Positions 34,490 through 42,783 of a stretch of DNA of 64,000 nucleotides are shown here, piece by piece; positions within the stretch are counted from its first letter, which is position 1; every line of letters starts with the position of its first letter. A program made the translations under genes and the position numbers. The notes below the pieces were generated by a model. The model was not told the DNA's origin. It made no database searches and saw only the letters and a list, made by a program, of their open reading frames with translations. Source of the stretch: RGIG9060 sp036307825 (GTDB lineage: Bacteria > Spirochaetota > Spirochaetia > Treponematales > Treponemataceae); NCBI GenBank assembly GCA_036307825.1, contig JAXJWW010000003.1, positions 7,748-71,747 on the forward strand, written 5' to 3'.

Positions 34490-35560
34490 ATGTACTATAC
34501 GAATGAAAATCTAAGAGATTTAGTTAGAATTTTTGATCAAAATGAAAGAAAAGATTACCTAAGGCTTGATTTAAATGAAAATCCTGGAGGCTTGTCCCAG
34601 GATTTTATTGATGATGTTTTAAAAAATGTTGATTCTCGTTTTATTTCAGAATATCCAGAAACACTTGAATTTACTCAAAAATTGGCAAAATTTCATAATA
34701 CAGATATTTCAAAAATATGTTTAACAAATGGCTCTTCTGAGGCAATAAGACAAGTAATTGAGGCTTTTACATCTCCTAACGGTAAAATTGTTGGAGTTAC
34801 TCCTTCATATTTTATGTTTCAGATATATGCTAAAATGTATGGACGTCAGTTTATTCCTGTTGAGTATACAGATGATTTACAAATGCCTATCGAACGTATA
34901 CTTGAAAAAATGACTGATGATATTCAGTTGTTGATTTTGTTAAACCCAAATAATCCTATTGGAAATGTGTATACAAGAGAAGAAATGGAAAAAATACTGG
35001 ATTATGCTTCTGAGCAGCAAATTACTGTATTGATAGATGAAGCATATATGTATTTTTATCCTATGACTTTTATGGACTATGCATTAAATAGGGAGCATGT
35101 TTTTGTTACAAGAACCTTTTCTAAACTTTTTTCTTTAGCTGGATGTAGACTTGGTTATATTGTAGGATGGTCAGATGGAATAAAATTAGTTCAAAAATTA
35201 TCTACACCTCATAATACAAATGCATTTGCTATGCTTTTTGCACAAAAAATTATTGAAAAAGATGGAATGATTGAAGAATTGGTAACTCTTCATAAGGAAG
35301 GAAAAAATTACCTTGTTAATGAGTTGAAGAAAAAAAATTATAAACTTTATGAAGGACAAGGGAACTTCGTTTTTATACAACCAAGGCTTTTAGATGCAGA
35401 TGTGATTGTTGCAAAAATGAAGAATGAAAAAAAGATTTTAATTAAATCATATTCTGGTATTGGAAGTTTGGGAAAAGTGCTTCGTGTGACTACGGGCGAA
35501 AAAAAATATATGGAAACCTTTCTAAATGCCTTATTAGAAATTGATTCTCAGGAGAACTAA
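34490..35560 (+). CDS. PLP aminotransferase (HisC-like), candidate phosphonoacetaldehyde transaminase
   Basis: A 356-residue class I/II aminotransferase. Blocks are LRLDLNENPGG near residue 21, LTNGSSEAIRQVI near 76, LLNPNNPIGNVY near 150, DEAYMYFYP near 180, and the PLP lysine in TRTFSKLFSLAGCRLGY near 205. Motifs are those of histidinol-phosphate aminotransferases, but no other histidine gene is nearby. In Treponema denticola, PntC fuses a transaminase to an aminoethylphosphonate cytidylyltransferase. Here a cytidylyltransferase follows after one base, so the pair may be an unfused counterpart. GGAG before ATG 34490 sets the start; the frame is open from a TTG at 34475. Confidence 0.72.
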   Translation: MYYTNENLRDLVRIFDQNERKDYLRLDLNENPGGLSQDFIDDVLKNVDSRFISEYPETLEFTQKLAKFHNTDISKICLTNGSSEAIRQVIEAFTSPNGKIVGVTPSYFMFQIYAKMYGRQFIPVEYTDDLQMPIERILEKMTDDIQLLILLNPNNPIGNVYTREEMEKILDYASEQQITVLIDEAYMYFYPMTFMDYALNREHVFVTRTFSKLFSLAGCRLGYIVGWSDGIKLVQKLSTPHNTNAFAMLFAQKIIEKDGMIEELVTLHKEGKNYLVNELKKKNYKLYEGQGNFVFIQPRLLDADVIVAKMKNEKKILIKSYSGIGSLGKVLRVTTGEKKYMETFLNALLEIDSQEN

Positions 35561-35561
35561 A

Positions 35562-36029
35562 ATGATAGCCGGTAAAACTGTTGTGTATACAAGTGGAACT
35601 TTTGATATGCTTCATGCAAATCATATCAAAATGATAGAATATGCTCGTTCGTTAGGTGATATTTTGATTGTAGGTGTTAATACAGATGAACTTGTTGAAA
35701 GTTATAAATCTACACCAATAATTCCTTTTGATGAAAGAATTGCTTTAATGAAAGCAATAAAATATCCTGATATTGTAATTCCTCAACATTCATTAGATCA
35801 TACAGATAAAGTAAAAAAACTTAATTTTGATGTTTTTGTAGTTGGTGATGATTGGACTGGAAAATACGATTATTTAAAAGATCAGGGAGTGGATGTCGTT
35901 TATTTCCCTTATGGTTCAGGAGTGAGTTCTACAAATCTAAAAAAACGTATTTATGAAAATTATGAGCAAATGAAGAAAAAAGCCGATAGTCATTTTCCTC
36001 AAGATACAGATGTAAGGAGTTGTAAATGA
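35562..36029 (+). CDS. Cytidylyltransferase-family protein (candidate CMP-phosphonate synthase)
   Basis: A 155-residue nucleotidyltransferase with the HxxH-type motif GTFDMLHANHIKMIEYA near residue 12, VVGDDWTGKYDY near 88 and VSSTNLKKRI near 122, as in glycerol-3-phosphate and phosphonate cytidylyltransferases. It should activate a phosphorylated or phosphonylated alcohol or amine with CTP. Its place between a transaminase and LicD inside a PEP-mutase locus favours an aminoethylphosphonate or hydroxyethylphosphonate substrate. AGGAG precedes ATG 35562; the frame starts earlier, inside the previous gene. Overlaps the LicD gene by 4 bases. Confidence 0.78.
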   Translation: MIAGKTVVYTSGTFDMLHANHIKMIEYARSLGDILIVGVNTDELVESYKSTPIIPFDERIALMKAIKYPDIVIPQHSLDHTDKVKKLNFDVFVVGDDWTGKYDYLKDQGVDVVYFPYGSGVSSTNLKKRIYENYEQMKKKADSHFPQDTDVRSCK

Positions 36030-36991
36030 AGGTATTATTTTTTGTAAAAAAAATATTAAAAAAGGTTTACAAAATTGTTTTCAAAAACAAAATCAAGATA
36101 AACGAACTTATTGAAGAAAAAAAAAGGTTAGAATATCAACTTGAATATATGAAACATCATTTTGATATAGAACAAATGAAACCCGCTACAGGTTGGTTAC
36201 GTGATTATCAGTTGAATGAATTAAAATTTGCTCTGGAAATAATTTATTTAGTAAAGAAAGAGGGAATTGAACCATTTTTTGATGCGGGATCATTGTTAGG
36301 GGCAATAAGACATAAAGGTTTTATACCTTTTGATGATGATATTGATTTGGGCGTTATAAGAACAGATTTTGAGAAATTAGTTGAGATTGGTAAAAAAAAG
36401 TTTGTTTGGATAGATACATCAGATATAAAAATTGGTTTTGAAAGGTTTTGTGATGAAGCAATTTCATCTAATCCAAATAGATATGTATTTATAAGAACTC
36501 CTTTCTGTTTGCATGTATATAAAGGAACTTCACTTCGTGATTCAATGAATTGCGAATTTTTCCCTTTTGATTATGTTAATGAAAGTGTTACAGATGAAGA
36601 TTTTTTTTATTTTATTGATAAATGTAAAAAACATTTTTCCCAAAGTAAAAATTGGGGAGACCTTTTTAAGCAGTATGAAAGTATATTGAATTTAGGAGAT
36701 GTTTTAACGCGTGAACAAACAACTCTGATTACACCTGGACCAGGACATTATGCTTTTACGCAGTATAATTTCTTAGGTTTTAGAAAATATGATGAACTCT
36801 TTCCTTTATCAGAGCTTGTATTTGAAGGAGAAAGAGTTCCTGTTCCAAATAGACCAGAAGAATTTATTTCAAAAAATTATTCTTCATGGAAGAGTTTTCC
36901 AAAAGATGTTGGAATATCGCATTCCTTAGAAATTTTAAATAAATATTTTGAGACACAACATAATCCAATTCCATACAAGGAGGAATATTAA
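36026..36991 (+). CDS. LicD-family phosphotransferase
   Basis: A 321-residue protein with the LicD/fukutin core FDAGSLLGAIRHKG followed by FIPFDDDIDLG (near residues 90-115), whose Asp residues bind metal and the donor. LicD proteins transfer phosphocholine or related head groups from CDP- or CMP-linked donors to glycans. The N-terminal 45 residues are basic and coiled. With CMP-phosphonate genes on both sides, it is the best candidate for placing a phosphonate on the glycan. AAGGAG lies just upstream. The stop overlaps the next start (TAATG). Confidence 0.83.
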   Translation: MKVLFFVKKILKKVYKIVFKNKIKINELIEEKKRLEYQLEYMKHHFDIEQMKPATGWLRDYQLNELKFALEIIYLVKKEGIEPFFDAGSLLGAIRHKGFIPFDDDIDLGVIRTDFEKLVEIGKKKFVWIDTSDIKIGFERFCDEAISSNPNRYVFIRTPFCLHVYKGTSLRDSMNCEFFPFDYVNESVTDEDFFYFIDKCKKHFSQSKNWGDLFKQYESILNLGDVLTREQTTLITPGPGHYAFTQYNFLGFRKYDELFPLSELVFEGERVPVPNRPEEFISKNYSSWKSFPKDVGISHSLEILNKYFETQHNPIPYKEEY

Positions 36992-38289
36992 TGAAAACTG
37001 TATATTGTGGTATGAGTGCCGATTTGATTCATCATGGGCATTTAAATATTATTCATGAGGCAATGAAATTAGGAGAAGTTATTGTTGGAGTTCTTACTGA
37101 CGAAGCTATTGCAAGTTACAAACGACTTCCTTATCTGTCATATGAGCAACGTGCAGAAATCGTTTCAAATATAAAAGGAGTATCTAAAGTAGTTCCACAA
37201 ACAACTTTAGATTACGTTCCAAACTTAAAGGAATTAAAACCGGATTTTGTAGTTCATGGTGATGATTGGTTAACAGGAGTACAGCAAGAAACAAGACAGA
37301 GAGTTATTGATTGTATTTCAGCATGGGGTGGTAGAGTTATAGATGTGCCTTATACACCAGGTATTAGTTCAACAGCATTAAATGCAGAAGTTAGAGAGAT
37401 TGGAACAACACCAGAAATTAGGCAGAAAATGCTACGACGCCTTGTTGCTGCAAAGCCAATAGTACGTATTATGGAAAGTCATTCAGGATTAACTGGTCTT
37501 ATTATTGAAAAAACAAAAGTTAAAATTAATAATAAAACTGAAGAATTTGATGGAATGTGGGCAAGTTCGCTTACAGATTCAACTAGTAAAGGTAAACCAG
37601 ATATTGAGGCTGTTGATTTAACTACAAGGTTACATGGTCTTAATGATGCATTAGAATGTACTACAAAACCTGTTATTTTTGATGGTGATACAGGTGGAAA
37701 AATTGAACACTTTGTGTTTACAGTTCGTACATTGGAGCGACTAGGTGTTTCTGCCGTAATTATAGAAGATAAAGTTGGATTAAAAAAGAATTCTCTTTTT
37801 GGAACAGATGCTATTCAAACTCAAGATACAATAGAAGGCTTTTCTGAAAAAATAAAAGCTGGAAAATGTGCTCAAATTGCGCAAGATTTTATGATTATTG
37901 CACGCTGTGAAAGTCTAATTGCAGGGAAATCTGTCGAAGATGCTCTAGAAAGATGTTTTGCATATGTTGAAGCAGGTGCAGATGGTATTATGATTCATAG
38001 TAAGGATAAATCCGGAGAAGATATTAAAGAATTTTGTCAAAGATTTAGACAAAAACATAGTTCAGTTCCTCTTGTTGTAGTACCAACAACATATAACCAT
38101 GTTACAGAAGAAGAACTTATTAATTGGGGGGTAAATGTAGTAATTTATGCTAACCATATGTTGAGATCTTCTTATCCTGCGATGCTCAATGTTGCAAAAT
38201 CTATTCTTACTCATCATCGGTCATTAGAAGCTAATGATATGTGTATGAGTGTAAAAGAAATATTAGAATTAATACCGGGTACAAAATAG
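36991..38289 (+). CDS. aepX: Cytidylyltransferase-PEP phosphomutase fusion
   Basis: A 432-residue two-domain protein. Residues 1-135 form a cytidylyltransferase (SADLIHHGHLNIIHEA near 9, VVHGDDWLTG near 87, GISSTALNAEV near 123). Residues 145-430 form a PEP mutase: the catalytic loop EDKVGLKKNSLFG is near 260, plus FDGDTGGKIEHF and IIARCESLIAG. PEP mutase makes phosphonopyruvate from PEP, the entry to all known C-P bond synthesis. The fused transferase can later attach CMP to the phosphonate. A very strong AAGGAGG precedes the ATG. Fusions of this kind are known in phosphonoglycan loci. Confidence 0.88.
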   Translation: MKTVYCGMSADLIHHGHLNIIHEAMKLGEVIVGVLTDEAIASYKRLPYLSYEQRAEIVSNIKGVSKVVPQTTLDYVPNLKELKPDFVVHGDDWLTGVQQETRQRVIDCISAWGGRVIDVPYTPGISSTALNAEVREIGTTPEIRQKMLRRLVAAKPIVRIMESHSGLTGLIIEKTKVKINNKTEEFDGMWASSLTDSTSKGKPDIEAVDLTTRLHGLNDALECTTKPVIFDGDTGGKIEHFVFTVRTLERLGVSAVIIEDKVGLKKNSLFGTDAIQTQDTIEGFSEKIKAGKCAQIAQDFMIIARCESLIAGKSVEDALERCFAYVEAGADGIMIHSKDKSGEDIKEFCQRFRQKHSSVPLVVVPTTYNHVTEEELINWGVNVVIYANHMLRSSYPAMLNVAKSILTHHRSLEANDMCMSVKEILELIPGTK

Positions 38290-38296
38290 GAATTAT

Positions 38297-39415
38297 ATGG
38301 CTCAGATTGTATTAAAGGCTTCTAAAGGATATTCTCAATTAGATGCTTATTTAGAAAAAATAAATACAAAATCTATTTTTTTAGTTTGTGGAAAGTCATT
38401 TAGATTGTTGAATATAGCTAAGTATTTTGAAGATATTACAGAGCGTTTAGGTATTGACGTTATTCAATTTAGTGATTTTCAACCAAATCCATTGTATGAG
38501 TCTGTTGAAAAAGCTGTAAAACTATATAAAGATTCTAAATGTGATTCAATAGTTGCTGTAGGTGGTGGAAGTGCTTTAGATGTCGCAAAATGTGTAAAAC
38601 TTTACTCAAATATGGATGATTCTAAAAATTATTTGAATCAAAATATTATTGAAAACGACATTGCAATTTTAGCAATTCCTACTACTGCTGGGACAGGGAG
38701 CGAAGCAACAAAATTTTCTGTAATTTATTATGAAGGCGAAAAACAATCTGTTTCTCATGATAGTTGTATACCAAATGCGGTCTACTTTGATGCTTCAACA
38801 TTAAAGACTTTGCCTGAATACCAAAAAAAATCAACAATGCTTGATGCTTTATGTCATTCAATCGAATCATTTTGGTCTGTAAACTCTACAGAAGAATCTA
38901 AAAGATATTCTTCAGAGGCGATAAGACTGATTCTTTCAAATTATGAAAAATATTTAGAAAATGAGATTTCTGCAAGTGAACAAATGTTTTTAGCTGCTAA
39001 TTATGCAGGAAAAGCTATTAATATTACACAAACTACAGCAGGTCATGCTATGTGTTATAAACTTACTAGTTTATATGGGATTTCTCATGGTCATGCTGCT
39101 GCTCTTTGTGTAAGTAAACTTTGGCCTTTTATGGTGAATAATATTTCAAAATGTGTTGACGTACGAGGTAAGTTGTATCTTGAACAAGTTTTTATAAATT
39201 TAGCAAAGATAATGAAATGTGAAACCTCAATTGAAGCTGTCAATAAATTTGAAAGTTTATTGACAACATTATGTATAGACAATCCCAAAGTTATTAATAG
39301 TAATGATTTTGAAATTTTAAAAAATTCTGTAAATCCTATCAGATTAAAAAATAATCCTGTAAAACTTATAATGGAAGATATAGATTGTCTTTATCATCAA
39401 ATTTTGGAGAAATAA
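38297..39415 (+). CDS. Iron-containing alcohol dehydrogenase, candidate phosphonoacetaldehyde reductase
   Basis: A 372-residue group III alcohol dehydrogenase. The cofactor-binding GGGSALDVAK is near residue 93, PTTAGTGSEATKFSV near 132, and metal ligands in DALCHSIESFW near 190 and in AGHAMCY plus ISHGHAAAL near 245-270. Between PEP mutase and phosphonopyruvate decarboxylase it probably reduces phosphonoacetaldehyde to 2-hydroxyethylphosphonate, as PhpC-type enzymes do. That substrate is inferred from context. Starts 7 bases after the PEP mutase gene. Confidence 0.78.
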   Translation: MAQIVLKASKGYSQLDAYLEKINTKSIFLVCGKSFRLLNIAKYFEDITERLGIDVIQFSDFQPNPLYESVEKAVKLYKDSKCDSIVAVGGGSALDVAKCVKLYSNMDDSKNYLNQNIIENDIAILAIPTTAGTGSEATKFSVIYYEGEKQSVSHDSCIPNAVYFDASTLKTLPEYQKKSTMLDALCHSIESFWSVNSTEESKRYSSEAIRLILSNYEKYLENEISASEQMFLAANYAGKAINITQTTAGHAMCYKLTSLYGISHGHAAALCVSKLWPFMVNNISKCVDVRGKLYLEQVFINLAKIMKCETSIEAVNKFESLLTTLCIDNPKVINSNDFEILKNSVNPIRLKNNPVKLIMEDIDCLYHQILEK

Positions 39416-39416
39416 T

Positions 39417-40532
39417 ATGAAAGTAAAAGAATTGTTAGAAATAATTGGAGCTGATTTCTATACAGGAGTTCCAGATTCTCAATTAAAGGCTTTATGTGAT
39501 TATCTTATGTCAGAATATAAGATAGATTCTAAGCATCATATAATTGCTGCAAATGAAGGAAATTGTACAGCATTAGCAGCTGGATATCATTTAGCTACAG
39601 GAAAAGTTCCTGTAGTATATATGCAAAATTCTGGAGAGGGAAATATAATTAATCCAGTTGTTTCATTGTTAAATGATAAAGTATATGCTATCCCAATGGT
39701 ATTTATAATTGGTTGGCGAGGTGAACCAGGTGTGCATGATGAACCACAACATATTTATCAAGGAGAAATTACTTTAAAACTTTTAGATGATATGGATATT
39801 TCATCATTCGTAATTACAAAAGAAACAATAAACGATGAAGTTAAAGATAAAATGGAAGAATTTAGAAAAAGATTAGCAAAAGGGAAGCAAGTTGCTTTTG
39901 TAATAAAAAAAGGAGCACTTTCTTTTGATGAAAAAGTCCAATATAAAAATGATAATGAAATGGTTCGTGAAGAAATAATTCGTCATATTGTTAAAATGTC
40001 AGATGAAGATCCTATTATTTCTACCACAGGAAAAGCTAGTAGAGAATTATTTGAAATTCGCGAAGAGAATAATCAAAGTCATAAATATGATTTCTTAACT
40101 GTAGGTTCTATGGGACATAGTTCTTCAATAGCTTTAGGAGTAGCTTTAAACAAACCAGAAAAGAAAATTTGGTGTATAGATGGTGACGGTGCTGTTTTAA
40201 TGCATATGGGGGCCATGGCTGTAATTGGTGCAAATAACCCTAAAAATCTTATTCATATAGTAATAAATAATGGTGCCCATGAAACTGTTGGTGGAATGCC
40301 AACTGTAGCAAACAATATCGATGTGGTTGCAGTTGCAAAAGCTTGTGGTTATAAAAATGTAGTATCTGTAAGTTCTTTTGATTCGTTAGATAAAGAATTA
40401 GAGTTTGCAAAAAAAAGAAATGAACTATCTTTGATTGAAGTAAAGTGTTCAATTGGTGCAAGAGAAAATTTAGGAAGACCTACCACTACTGCTTTGGAAA
40501 ATAAAAAGAACTTCATGGATTATTTAAATTAG
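39417..40532 (+). CDS. aepY: Phosphonopyruvate decarboxylase
   Basis: A 371-residue thiamine-diphosphate enzyme. FYTGVPDSQLKALCDYL near residue 14, the ThDP-activating Glu in ANEGNCTALAAGYHLATG near 45, MQNSGEGNIINP near 68, and the ThDP/Mg motif IDGDGAVLMHMG with VINNGAHET near 260-285. It converts phosphonopyruvate to phosphonoacetaldehyde, the step that makes PEP mutase flux irreversible. One base after the dehydrogenase gene. All cofactor motifs intact. Confidence 0.9.
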   Translation: MKVKELLEIIGADFYTGVPDSQLKALCDYLMSEYKIDSKHHIIAANEGNCTALAAGYHLATGKVPVVYMQNSGEGNIINPVVSLLNDKVYAIPMVFIIGWRGEPGVHDEPQHIYQGEITLKLLDDMDISSFVITKETINDEVKDKMEEFRKRLAKGKQVAFVIKKGALSFDEKVQYKNDNEMVREEIIRHIVKMSDEDPIISTTGKASRELFEIREENNQSHKYDFLTVGSMGHSSSIALGVALNKPEKKIWCIDGDGAVLMHMGAMAVIGANNPKNLIHIVINNGAHETVGGMPTVANNIDVVAVAKACGYKNVVSVSSFDSLDKELEFAKKRNELSLIEVKCSIGARENLGRPTTTALENKKNFMDYLN

Positions 40533-40537
40533 GTATT

Positions 40538-41983
40538 ATGTCAGACTTAAAACAAAAAACAAAAATTGGAATTATCTGGAATATTCTCGAAAAAATTGCA
40601 GTTCAAGGTATTGGTTTCGTATTAAACATAATTCTTGCTCGTTTGCTTACTCCTCATGATTACGGAACTGTAGGAATGCTTACAATCTTTCTAACTTTTT
40701 CTAATGTCTTTATTGATAGTGGTTTTTCTAGAGCATTAATTCAAAAACAAGACAGAACCGAAAAGGATTATTCCACAGTTTTAATTTTCAATATTGCTAT
40801 TAGTATCTTTATATATATTATTTTGTTTTTTGCCTCACCCGCGATTGCTCAATTTTATAAAACACCTGAATTATTACAGTTACAGAGAGTTTTCTTTTTA
40901 GTAATAATTTTAAATTCGTTAACTGTTGTGCAAAATGCGCAGTTGCAAATTAATGTTGATTTTAAGCATATCGCAATTATCAATTCTTTTTCAGTTATTA
41001 TTTCTGGAATTATTGCAATAATTGCTGCTTACAATGGATTGGGTTCTTTTGCTCTTGTAATTCAAACTTTATCCAAAGCATTAATTTCTGCAATTATGTT
41101 TTGGATTATAGGAAAATGGGTGCCAAAAACAGGTTTTTCAAAGAAATCTTTTAAGAATTTGTTTGGATTTGGCTCAAAACTTTTAGTTTCAGGTTTATTA
41201 TCAACAACTATAACAAATGTTTATAACCTAGTAATAGGTAAAGTATATAGCCCCACTAGTTTAGGATATTATACACGAGCTCAACAGTTTCCTGAAATAA
41301 CCTCTGGGACAATTGCAAGTGTATTAAATACGACTACATTTCCTTTAATGTCTTCGTTGCAAAATAATAAAGATGAATTGGCAAATACCCTAAAGAAATT
41401 AATAAAAATGACTTCAATGATTGTTTTCCCTGCAATGATAGGTCTTGCTTGTTTATCGGAACCTATTATATTAGTTTTGCTTGGAGAAAAATGGCTTCCG
41501 GCATCAAATCTTTTATTTTGGATTTCTTTATCTTATATTTTTACGCCCCTTAGTATTTTAAATATGAATGTGCTGAATGCAATTGGTCGTTCTGATTTAT
41601 TTTTAAAAATTGATTTGATTAAGATTCCGTTCATTATCTTAACTATGATTATCACTTTTCCAATAAGTATGAAAGCAATAGTTATAGGAAAAGCGGTTAC
41701 TGCATTTTTATGGTTTTATATTAATGGTTTCTTAATTGGAAAATTTTATAACTTTGGATCCTTAAAACAGTTATTATGCTGTTGGAAATATATTGTTTCT
41801 GCTATAACTATGGGACTATTTGTAATTTTTATTGATAAATTAGTAGTTTCAAACGTACTTAGTTTGATTTTAGGGCTTTTAGGTGGTGTTTTTTCATATA
41901 TTTTGTTGTTAATTATATTTAAAGATGTTGAATTTTATCGTATACTTAAAAAACTAAAAGGAAAAATCAAATGCAAGAAATAG
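40538..41983 (+). CDS. Wzx-type polysaccharide flippase
   Basis: A 481-residue MATE-like polytopic protein with about 14 membrane helices. The N-terminal FVLNIILARLLTPHDYGTVG and GYYTRAQQFPEITSG are typical of TuaB/WzxC-type exporters. It should flip the lipid-linked repeat unit made by this locus across the inner membrane. It follows aepY by 5 bases and overlaps the next glycosyltransferase by 13 bases. An acidic/basic cytosolic tail closes the protein. Confidence 0.88.
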   Translation: MSDLKQKTKIGIIWNILEKIAVQGIGFVLNIILARLLTPHDYGTVGMLTIFLTFSNVFIDSGFSRALIQKQDRTEKDYSTVLIFNIAISIFIYIILFFASPAIAQFYKTPELLQLQRVFFLVIILNSLTVVQNAQLQINVDFKHIAIINSFSVIISGIIAIIAAYNGLGSFALVIQTLSKALISAIMFWIIGKWVPKTGFSKKSFKNLFGFGSKLLVSGLLSTTITNVYNLVIGKVYSPTSLGYYTRAQQFPEITSGTIASVLNTTTFPLMSSLQNNKDELANTLKKLIKMTSMIVFPAMIGLACLSEPIILVLLGEKWLPASNLLFWISLSYIFTPLSILNMNVLNAIGRSDLFLKIDLIKIPFIILTMIITFPISMKAIVIGKAVTAFLWFYINGFLIGKFYNFGSLKQLLCCWKYIVSAITMGLFVIFIDKLVVSNVLSLILGLLGGVFSYILLLIIFKDVEFYRILKKLKGKIKCKK

Positions 41984-42783
41984 TTTCTGTTTGTGTTGTT
42001 ACATTTAATAATGAAAAATATATTGTAGAAACTCTTGAAAGTATAAAAAATCAAACTTATCGAGAAATAGAACTAATCGTTTCTGATGATAATTCTTCAG
42101 ATAACACTGTTGCAAAAGTTTCAAAATGGATAGAATCTAATAAAGGAAGATTTGTAAATGTTGAATTAGTTGTGTCTAATAAAAATACAGGAGTAACTGC
42201 AAACTGTAATAGAGCTGTAAAATGTGCTAAAGGTCAATTCATAAAAATTATTGGTGATGATTTATTAAAAAATGATTACTTGGAGATATGTATTAATTTC
42301 TTTAATAAAAATGAATCGGCGGCAGTCTTGTGTACAGAAATGGATTATTTTTACCCAGAAGAAGAATTTGATTTTGTACAAAAGCCTATAGATTTTAGTT
42401 TTTTTAATTTATCAGCTGAAGAACAAAGAAATTATGTTAGATACAAAGGTATACCCCAATATCCAACCCCAAGCATAATTTATAGAAAAAGAGTTTTTGA
42501 TAAGGTTGGATTGTTTGATGAGTCCATTCCTATGTGGGAAGATGGACCAATGTATTTTAAATTAGCAAAAAATAAAATAAAAGTTTATATGTTAAATGAG
42601 AAATTGGTTGAGTATAGATTGTTAAAAAAATCTTTGTCAAATGATAATGATAATATAGATATGAAAAAAAATATTGCTTTGTATAATTTAAAATATGTTT
42701 GTCCTGTACAATTTTCTAACAATCCCTTAAAATCTTTTTTTAGGTACATAAAATATTTTTTTATTGCTAAAGGTCTGTTATGA
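41971..42783 (+). CDS. Family 2 glycosyltransferase
   Basis: A 270-residue GT-A enzyme. VCVVTFNNEKYIVETLESI near residue 7, VSDDNSSDNTV near 35, IIGDDL near 90 as the DxD site, and a later block with WEDGPMYFKLAK. Acts in the cytosol on the repeat unit; donor and acceptor unknown. The start overlaps the flippase by 13 bases and the stop overlaps the next start by 4 (ATGA). Confidence 0.83.
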   Translation: MQEIVSVCVVTFNNEKYIVETLESIKNQTYREIELIVSDDNSSDNTVAKVSKWIESNKGRFVNVELVVSNKNTGVTANCNRAVKCAKGQFIKIIGDDLLKNDYLEICINFFNKNESAAVLCTEMDYFYPEEEFDFVQKPIDFSFFNLSAEEQRNYVRYKGIPQYPTPSIIYRKRVFDKVGLFDESIPMWEDGPMYFKLAKNKIKVYMLNEKLVEYRLLKKSLSNDNDNIDMKKNIALYNLKYVCPVQFSNNPLKSFFRYIKYFFIAKGLL

